Assembly (NCBI GenBank): GCA_002336035.1
Contig: DDED01000119.1
Coordinates: 13,446 to 34,023, forward strand
DNA from: Cellvibrionales bacterium UBA1963
Lineage (GTDB): Bacteria > Pseudomonadota > Gammaproteobacteria > Pseudomonadales > UBA7434
Reading direction: 5' to 3'
DNA length: 20,578 nt
Shown: positions 15,563 to 20,578 of the stretch, one piece after another
Layout: every line of letters starts with the position of its first letter
Numbering within the stretch: position 1 is the first letter of the stretch
Made by a program: the position numbers and the translations under genes
Notes under the pieces: model-generated
Seen by the model: only the letters and a program-made list of their open reading frames with translations
Database searches by the model: none
Told to the model about the DNA's origin: nothing

Positions 15563-16186
15563 CTAGAGTCGGAATGCGTCAACTGAACCAGATCCCTCTC
15601 GCAAAATCACCGGATCGTCATCACTGAGATCAATGACACTGGTCGCCTCCATGCCGCAATAACCGCCATCAATGACGAGGTCGACTTGATTGACCAGTAA
15701 ATCACGGATGTCATAGGGATCTAATAATGGTAAATCATCACCCGGAAGGATCAAGGTGACGCTCATCAGAGGCTCTCCCATGGCAGCCAATAAACTTTGT
15801 GTGATTCGATTGTCAGGCACTCGAATGCCAATGGTCTTTCGCTTCGGTTGTTTGAGGCGTCGCGGCACTTCATTCGTCGCGTGCAAAACAAACGTATACG
15901 GCCCAGGAGTGTGATTTTTGATGGCACGGTAAGCAATATTATCAATTTTGGCATAGGTAGCAATGGCAGATAAATCACAACAAACCAGTGTGAAGTTGTG
16001 TTTATCATCTAACTGCCGAATTCGACGAATACGCTCAACTGCTCGCTTTTCGTCCAACTGACAGCCCAATGCATACCCTGAGTCGGTAGGATACACAACA
16101 ACTCCGCCCTGCTCGATAAGCGTTACCGCCTTGGCGATTAGCCTTGGTTGCGGAGTTTCTGGGTGAATTTGCAAGATCTGAGTCAT
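15563..16186 (-). CDS. yciO: YciO family protein (Sua5/YrdC/TsaC fold)
   Basis: A 207-aa protein of the TsaC/YrdC fold, almost the same length as E. coli YciO (206). It shows QGGVVVYPTDSGYALGC at 27-43, the RIRRIRQLDDKHNFTLVC block, PGPYTFVLHAT near 94-104 and KRKTIGIRVPDN near 116-127. Relatives make threonylcarbamoyl-AMP for tRNA modification; YciO itself is a paralogue with weak or uncertain activity, so the exact role is open. Its ATG overlaps the TGA of the PHP gene in an ATGA, which implies translational coupling. Placement ahead of scpA-scpB-rluB is conserved in many Gammaproteobacteria. Confidence 0.92.
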   Translation of the reverse strand: MTQILQIHPETPQPRLIAKAVTLIEQGGVVVYPTDSGYALGCQLDEKRAVERIRRIRQLDDKHNFTLVCCDLSAIATYAKIDNIAYRAIKNHTPGPYTFVLHATNEVPRRLKQPKRKTIGIRVPDNRITQSLLAAMGEPLMSVTLILPGDDLPLLDPYDIRDLLVNQVDLVIDGGYCGMEATSVIDLSDDDPVILREGSGSVDAFRL

Positions 16187-17058
16187 CGATGTTCAACACG
16201 CTGGACACCCAATCGACCGGCTATTTGAGGTAACTGCCACACGGGTATGGCCGTCACAGGCAGCGCCTTATGACAACCAATATCAGACCAATGTTGCTGT
16301 GGCGTATGAAAATCACTGCCCATGGAGCATGCGAGCTCAAAAGTATGCGAAAGACGTAATAAATAGTCCGTAACAGGCTTATCTTGATGTCCACTGATCA
16401 ACTCTAGACCATCACCGCCAACCGCTTTAAAAGCGGCTAATGCCTTGCGTAATCGAGTTTTTGTTAAGCCATATTTATCAGGGTGAGCAAAAACAGCCAG
16501 ACCGCCTGCGTCATGAATGACCGAAACCACGTCTGAAACTGAGGGCCAGGTGATTTTGACATCGGCTGGCTTACCTTGGCCAAGCCAACGCTTAAATGCC
16601 TGCTGAAGTTTATCACAATGCCCTTCTTGTACTAAGTATTGAGCGAAATGTGGGCGACTTAGACTGGCACCCGCTGCAATTTTTTTGGCGCCAGCTAAGG
16701 CACCAATTATGCCGGCCCGCTCTAATTTTAAGCCAATCATTGCACCGCGTTGCTCTCGCAAGTTTTGTTGCTGCACCAAAAAGTTTTTAAGCACGCCAGC
16801 GGTTGGATCGAGCCAAAGACCAACGATGTGATAAGGTTGCCCGTCAATACTGGCACTAATTTCAACCCCTGGCACCAAATTTATGGGCCAACGGGATGAA
16901 AAGTCAGCTACATTCTGCAGCTGCTCAACACCTGCAACCGTGTCATGATCGGTTAGAGCCAAATGCGAGACACCATTATCAACTGCTCTATCAAGCAGCT
17001 GCTCTGGCGACAATAGACCATCAGAAGCGGTACTGTGGGTGTGTAAATCAAAGATCAT
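16183..17058 (-). CDS. rnm: PHP-domain phosphoesterase of the RNase AM / YciV type
   Basis: A 291-aa PHP-domain protein, near the length of E. coli YciV/RNase AM (293). Family members hydrolyse 3',5'-nucleotide bisphosphates and trim 5' ends of small RNAs and rRNA. Metal-binding motifs are H6-x-H8 with D13 (DLHTHSTASDG), D37-H38-D39 (LTDHDT), E66 in VPGVEIS, H77, FAHPDK around 185-190, and SDFHTP near 255-260. It opens the minus-strand block with yciO directly after it and a 4-bp overlap. It is divergent from yciB across 172 bp (17059-17230), which should contain promoters for both directions, although I saw no convincing hexamer pair. Confidence 0.92.
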   Translation of the reverse strand: MIFDLHTHSTASDGLLSPEQLLDRAVDNGVSHLALTDHDTVAGVEQLQNVADFSSRWPINLVPGVEISASIDGQPYHIVGLWLDPTAGVLKNFLVQQQNLREQRGAMIGLKLERAGIIGALAGAKKIAAGASLSRPHFAQYLVQEGHCDKLQQAFKRWLGQGKPADVKITWPSVSDVVSVIHDAGGLAVFAHPDKYGLTKTRLRKALAAFKAVGGDGLELISGHQDKPVTDYLLRLSHTFELACSMGSDFHTPQQHWSDIGCHKALPVTAIPVWQLPQIAGRLGVQRVEHR

Positions 17059-17230
17059 CTGGAAATATACTCACTTAAACATTCGTAGTATCCCCTAAAA
17101 GGCTGCTAAAAGATATCCAACGATAGCGATTTATAACTACTCAAAGGGGGTGCAATTCGGGTAAAATTAGTCAATTAACGTTTTATCCATTCCATGCCTT
17201 TATAAACCAATTAAATATGATGGACCCAAT

Positions 17231-17818
17231 ATGCGACAAATTCTCGATTTAATCCCACTGGTGTTATTTTTTATTGCGTATAAAATGGACGGCCAATCAC
17301 TACAGTTGCTGAATTATTCTTACACATTTGACGGTATATTTTCTGCCACAGCCGTCTTAATGATGGCTACCACTGCTCAAATTATACTGATCAAGTTATT
17401 GGTCGGCAAAGTAGAAAAGCAATTACTCTGGCTATTTGCGGTGATTATTGTAGCCGGCTCAGCAACGTTAATACTACGCAATGAATTATTTATCCAATGG
17501 AAACCGACAGTGTTTAACTGGGGAATGGCTACGGTTTTATTCGCTAGTTTATATATTGGCAAGAAAAGCTTACTGGAACGTATGCTCGGTCAACAACTAA
17601 AGCTGCCCAAACCTGCTTGGCTAAGACTGAATCAACTTTGGATTACCAATTTTATAGTAGTCGGCACTCTAAATATTTGTGTTGCTTACAACTTTTCTCA
17701 GTCTGCATGGGTCAATTATAAATTGTATAGCGCTTTCGGTTTTACCTTATTGTTGATGATTCTCACAATGGTAATCATCTTTCCACACATTAAGGATCAA
17801 CCCGAAAATGTCAGCTGA
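17231..17818 (+). CDS. yciB: YciB / inner-membrane septation protein A (IspZ family)
   Basis: A 195-aa inner-membrane protein. The opening LIPLVLFFIAYKMDG is the family signature, followed by FSATAVLMMATTAQI and a KPTVFNWGMATVLFA segment with later helices; about five hydrophobic segments in total. YciB is linked to cell-envelope synthesis, cell division and septation and to shape; its biochemical role is not settled. GGA lies upstream of the chosen ATG. yciI follows after 32 bp, the standard order, so they are probably co-transcribed. Confidence 0.93.
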   Translation: MRQILDLIPLVLFFIAYKMDGQSLQLLNYSYTFDGIFSATAVLMMATTAQIILIKLLVGKVEKQLLWLFAVIIVAGSATLILRNELFIQWKPTVFNWGMATVLFASLYIGKKSLLERMLGQQLKLPKPAWLRLNQLWITNFIVVGTLNICVAYNFSQSAWVNYKLYSAFGFTLLLMILTMVIIFPHIKDQPENVS

Positions 17819-17850
17819 GCCATAGCGCCACCAAGGAGCCTGAACACCTA

Positions 17851-18150
17851 ATGTTATATGCAATTATCAGTGAAGATGTTAAAGACAGCCTAACGCAGCG
17901 GCAAAAAACGCGCAGCCAGCATCTCGAGCGATTAACCCAGCTAAAAGACCAAGGCCGCCTAGTTCTGGCAGGTCCGCACCCAGCCATTGATACGGAAGAC
18001 CCTGGCTCTGCAGGCTTTACTGGTAGCTTAATTGTCGCTCTCTTTGACAGCCTTCAGCAAGCTGAACAATGGGCTGAAAAAGATCCTTATATTGCTGCCG
18101 GAGTTTACGATAAGGTCACTGTGAAACCGTTCAAGAAAGTGTTGCCCTAA
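17851..18150 (+). CDS. yciI: YciI family protein
   Basis: A 99-aa ferredoxin-fold (dimeric alpha-beta barrel) protein. MLYAIISEDVKDSL at the start, R-x2-H-x-ERL near 22-28 (His24), GRLVLAGPHPA near 35-45 and EKDPYIAAGVY near 76-86 match YciI. The His and the Asp of DPY are the proposed active-site pair; the substrate is unknown. AAGGAG lies upstream, although about 12 bp from the ATG. It follows yciB and is only 2 bp ahead of the next gene. Confidence 0.92.
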   Translation: MLYAIISEDVKDSLTQRQKTRSQHLERLTQLKDQGRLVLAGPHPAIDTEDPGSAGFTGSLIVALFDSLQQAEQWAEKDPYIAAGVYDKVTVKPFKKVLP

Positions 18151-18152
18151 TA

Positions 18153-18872
18153 ATGAAAAATAACTCAAAACAAAACACTACTTCAATGAGATTTTTCTTA
18201 ATTCTCGCTTACTGCATCACCACAAGTTTATTCATCTTGCCTAACAAATCACTGGCTGAGAAAAAAACCGTATACGTAAGCGATATCTTTTATGTGCCAT
18301 TGCGCAGTGGTAACTCTACTAAGCACCGCATTGTTCACCGAGGGCTTAAGTCAGGCACGCCATTAACGTTGATTGAATCGGACCCAGAAACAGAACTGAG
18401 TCGAGTGTCAACCAATAACGGCATTGAGGGCTGGATCCAAAACCAATATCTGAGCGACTCCTTGGTTGCGAGGGTACAACTCCAAAAAACTCTTGCAGCA
18501 GAAAATAACTTACTTCGCGAGTTGCAGGCACGTAAAATAAGTGAAGCAAAACTGACTCAAGAACTCACTGAATCAAATCAAACACTTAACTTATTAAAAA
18601 AACATAACCAGACGCTTAATGCCGATTTTATCAAGATAAAAAAACTATCTGCTAATGCCATTAATTTAGACGATAATAATCGCAAACTATTGCAGAGTAA
18701 TGAAATGTTAAAAGTTGAGATTGCCGAACTTCAGGCCAATAACTCCAGACTGTCTGACAAAAGTGATAAGGAATGGTTTTTACGCGGTGCCCTTGCCGTT
18801 TTTATCGGCGCAATACTAGCAATAGCGCTGCCTCGTTTAAAAATAAAATCTCGCACAAAAGAATGGTCTTAA
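18153..18872 (+). CDS. YgiM-like SH3b / coiled-coil membrane protein (TIGR04211 type)
   Basis: A 239-aa protein with a signal peptide (hydrophobic core about 12-30, likely cut after SLA at 35), a bacterial SH3 domain at about 38-90 (VYVSDIFYVPLRSG ... GIEGWIQNQYLSD), a long coiled coil at about 93-205 and one membrane helix at 208-226 (WFLRGALAVFIGAILAIALP) before a basic tail. This order is that of E. coli YgiM, whose function is unsettled; a periplasmic, envelope-associated role is inferred. It starts 2 bp after yciI and is probably coupled to it. The leader is long before the hydrophobic core; a start at Met12 (18186) is possible but has no ribosome site. Confidence 0.85.
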   Translation: MKNNSKQNTTSMRFFLILAYCITTSLFILPNKSLAEKKTVYVSDIFYVPLRSGNSTKHRIVHRGLKSGTPLTLIESDPETELSRVSTNNGIEGWIQNQYLSDSLVARVQLQKTLAAENNLLRELQARKISEAKLTQELTESNQTLNLLKKHNQTLNADFIKIKKLSANAINLDDNNRKLLQSNEMLKVEIAELQANNSRLSDKSDKEWFLRGALAVFIGAILAIALPRLKIKSRTKEWS

Positions 18873-18897
18873 CGATATGACAAAAACGGAGAAATAC

Positions 18898-19545
18898 ATG
18901 ACAATTAAAACGGTTAAATCAATCATTGGATTTTGGGCAATCTGTATGGTTGCGGCCTGCTCTGCTGAAAAACCGATAATAGAACCACCTGCCGTTTCTG
19001 ACCTACAAAACCAACCTGCAGCAGCAAATGTAGAGGTAATAATTACCACCAATCAGGGTGAAATTGGGGTGAGTTTATACGCAGAAAAGGCACCGATATC
19101 TGTGGCTAGCTTTCTCAGTTACGTCGACAGTGGCTTTTATCAGCAAACGATCTTTCATCGTGTGATTGATAACTTTATGATTCAAGGCGGCGGCTTCGAC
19201 CAAACGATGACACAAAAAAATACCCAAGCGCCTATTCTCAACGAAGCTGATAATGGTTTATTTAATACTGCTGGCACGATTGCGATGGCAAGAACAAACG
19301 CCCCCCATTCAGCCACCAGCCAATTTTTTATCAATGTTAATGACAATGATTTTTTGAATCACCGCACAAAAAATGGGGCAGGCTGGGGTTATGCAGTTTT
19401 CGGGAAAGTCACCTCGGGAATGGACATTGTGAATGCCATTAAAGGAGTTAAAACAGGCCGTTTTAATGGCTTTGGTGACGTTCCCATTAACCCCATTATT
19501 ATTGAACGCATTAGTCGAGTAAAGACTGCCAAAAAAAGCGGTTAA
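18898..19545 (+). CDS. Lipoprotein peptidyl-prolyl cis-trans isomerase (cyclophilin type)
   Basis: A 215-aa cyclophilin that should catalyse proline isomerisation in periplasmic proteins. A start at ATG 18898 has GGAG 6 bp upstream and gives an N-terminus with a lipobox VAAC at 18-21; Cys21 would be acylated and Ser22 after it favours outer-membrane sorting. An ATG at 18877 would add seven polar residues. The cyclophilin core covers about 46-205: FHRVIDNFMIQGGGF at 86-100 holds the catalytic Arg88, SQFFINV at 141-147 and YAVFGKVTSGMDIV at 165-178. PpiA-like secreted cyclophilins usually have a normal signal peptide, so the lipid anchor is the unusual part. It lies in a plus-strand run from yciB to pdxJ. 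Confidence 0.9.
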   Translation: MTIKTVKSIIGFWAICMVAACSAEKPIIEPPAVSDLQNQPAAANVEVIITTNQGEIGVSLYAEKAPISVASFLSYVDSGFYQQTIFHRVIDNFMIQGGGFDQTMTQKNTQAPILNEADNGLFNTAGTIAMARTNAPHSATSQFFINVNDNDFLNHRTKNGAGWGYAVFGKVTSGMDIVNAIKGVKTGRFNGFGDVPINPIIIERISRVKTAKKSG

Positions 19546-19553
19546 CTATTATT

Positions 19554-20378
19554 ATGAAAAAAAGAAACGGCTCGATAGCACTGAGTGTTAACTTAAATAA
19601 AATTGCCCTGATAAGAAATTCAAGGCCAGGTAATAATCCTGATTTACTTAATTATGCAACAAAGGTCCTCGCCGCTGGCGCTGATGGTCTAACAGTTCAT
19701 CCTCGGCCAGACCAAAGGCATATCCGACCAGAAGACTGCTATGCATTAAAATCTTTACTCTGTGACTTTAATCACCCTAAAAACCAATCATTCATTGAAT
19801 TAAACATTGAAGGCAATCCATTCGCAGATGGTTGCGCAGCCCAACGAAATGATTTTAATAGCTACCCTGGCTTTATGGAAATTCTTGCCAATACTCAACC
19901 GGATCAAGCAACCTTAGTGCCTGACAGCGACAGTCAACTGACCTCTGACCATGGCTTCGATCTGAGCAATGAAAACACAGCACTAGAAAATGTTATCAAA
20001 AAAATTCATCAACTAGGTTCTCGAGTGAGCTTATTCATGGACCCAGACCCAGAACAGATCCGTCGCGCTGAAGGTATCGGCGCTGACCGAATTGAGCTCT
20101 ATACTGGCCCCTTTGCGAACGCTTTTCTTGAAGCATCGCTAAGTGGTAAAACAGAAAGTGCAGACGCATTATTTAAGCAACATATTATTGCCGCTGAACA
20201 AGCCGAAAAATTGGGACTGGGCATTAACGCTGGTCATGATTTAAATCTACAAAACCTTTCTCAATATCATCAATTGCCAGGTTTATTGGAAGTCTCGATT
20301 GGACATGCGCTAATAATTGACTCTCTCGAACAAGGCCTAGAGAATGCCGTGAAATCCTACTGTGATATTCTTCACTAA
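19554..20378 (+). CDS. pdxJ: Pyridoxine 5'-phosphate synthase, Bacteroidetes-like branch
   Basis: Condenses 1-deoxyxylulose 5-phosphate with 3-amino-2-oxopropyl phosphate to pyridoxine 5'-phosphate. The 274-aa barrel keeps the active residues: H49, R51 and H56 in TVHPRPDQRH, E86 in LNIEGN and H228 in NAGHDL. The opening SVNLNKIALIRNSR has NK where E. coli PdxJ has DH, and PRP, IEGNP, RIELYTGPFA and LPGLLEVSIGHALI match the branch I recall from Bacteroidetes rather than the usual Gammaproteobacterial form. It also lies outside the common recO-pdxJ context. Transfer or an ancient paralogue are both possible. The ribosome site is poor. Its TAA overlaps the convergent gene's stop by 4 bp. Confidence 0.9.
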   Translation: MKKRNGSIALSVNLNKIALIRNSRPGNNPDLLNYATKVLAAGADGLTVHPRPDQRHIRPEDCYALKSLLCDFNHPKNQSFIELNIEGNPFADGCAAQRNDFNSYPGFMEILANTQPDQATLVPDSDSQLTSDHGFDLSNENTALENVIKKIHQLGSRVSLFMDPDPEQIRRAEGIGADRIELYTGPFANAFLEASLSGKTESADALFKQHIIAAEQAEKLGLGINAGHDLNLQNLSQYHQLPGLLEVSIGHALIIDSLEQGLENAVKSYCDILH

Positions 20379-20578
20379 CAACTATCTTCGCTTGCCAGAT
20401 ATAAAGATAAAGATGCGATTACGGGTGTTAACTCAGGCTTATATTGAACTAACTCTTGCCGACTTAAGCCTTGAATCTCATGAGGAAAGACTAACCATTG
20501 ATCAGTTTCATGCAAGTAAAAATCAGGCGCATGAGCCGACTTCATATTAGCAGGCTTAAAATAAAGCGTAGCTGTTTT
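20375..20578 (-). CDS. C-terminal part of an unrecognised protein
   Basis: An open frame of 67 codons plus TAG (at 20377-20375) runs in from the right edge. The residues look like a real soluble protein, for example HETDQWLVFPHEIQGLSR and KPELTPVIASLSLYLASED, with no low-complexity or membrane stretch. It converges on pdxJ and their stops overlap by four bases. I do not recognise the family. A plus-strand frame at 20362-20550 overlaps it but reads like its antisense shadow. Confidence 0.55.
   Translation of the reverse strand, partial: KTATLYFKPANMKSAHAPDFYLHETDQWLVFPHEIQGLSRQELVQYKPELTPVIASLSLYLASEDSC

Noticed and set aside
17059..17230. Sigma-70 promoters for the PHP gene and yciB
   Set aside because: TAAAAT- and TATAAA-like hexamers are present, but none has a -35 partner at proper spacing, so no site is called.
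20362..20550. Plus-strand frame of 62 codons after pdxJ
   Set aside because: It overlaps the pdxJ end and is opposite a more protein-like minus-strand frame that continues to the window edge.

Overview
The window looks like a Gammaproteobacterial chromosome. It carries a compact operon for the deazaflavin cofactor F420, unusual in this group, set among conserved housekeeping genes. The Gammaproteobacterial reading rests on gene order: the obg tail next to proB; the block PHP phosphatase - yciO - scpA - scpB - rluB; and yciB - yciI - ygiM-like genes beside it. I could not assign a genus or species. I saw no rRNA, tRNA, CRISPR array or insertion sequence.

Layout. (1) 1-1383, plus: the obg (GTPase) C-terminus, then proB. 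(2) 1395-7168, minus: a four-gene operon read npdG - cofE - cofD - cofC/G/H. The last gene is one 1104-residue polypeptide that joins CofC to both halves of Fo synthase (CofG and CofH). All steps of F420 assembly are therefore in three genes, and a fourth encodes the F420:NADP oxidoreductase. (3) 7169-7439: a divergent control region with two abutting 14-bp operator-like repeats and a separate 14-bp perfect palindrome, all placed over a candidate npdG promoter. (4) 7440-9660, plus: an SDR oxidoreductase, dapE and a small membrane protein. (5) 9667-12439, minus: an SDR followed by the alpha and beta subunits of a Rieske ring-hydroxylating oxygenase, probably an accessory catabolic unit. (6) 12585-17058, minus: rluB, scpB, scpA, yciO and the PHP phosphatase (RNase AM type). 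(7) 17231-20378, plus: yciB, yciI, a YgiM-like SH3/coiled-coil membrane protein, a lipoprotein cyclophilin, and a PdxJ whose motifs resemble the Bacteroidetes-type branch. (8) 20375-20578, minus: the C-terminus of an unrecognised protein.

How the parts fit. CofG and CofH make Fo. CofC makes the guanylylated three-carbon acid. CofD joins the two into F420-0, CofE adds the glutamate tail, and NpdG exchanges hydride between F420 and NADP. The CofC fusion puts both CofD substrates on one protein. No F420-dependent client enzyme (FDOR or luciferase-like) is visible here, and neither is the nitroreductase-type domain that mycobacteria use to reduce dehydro-F420-0.
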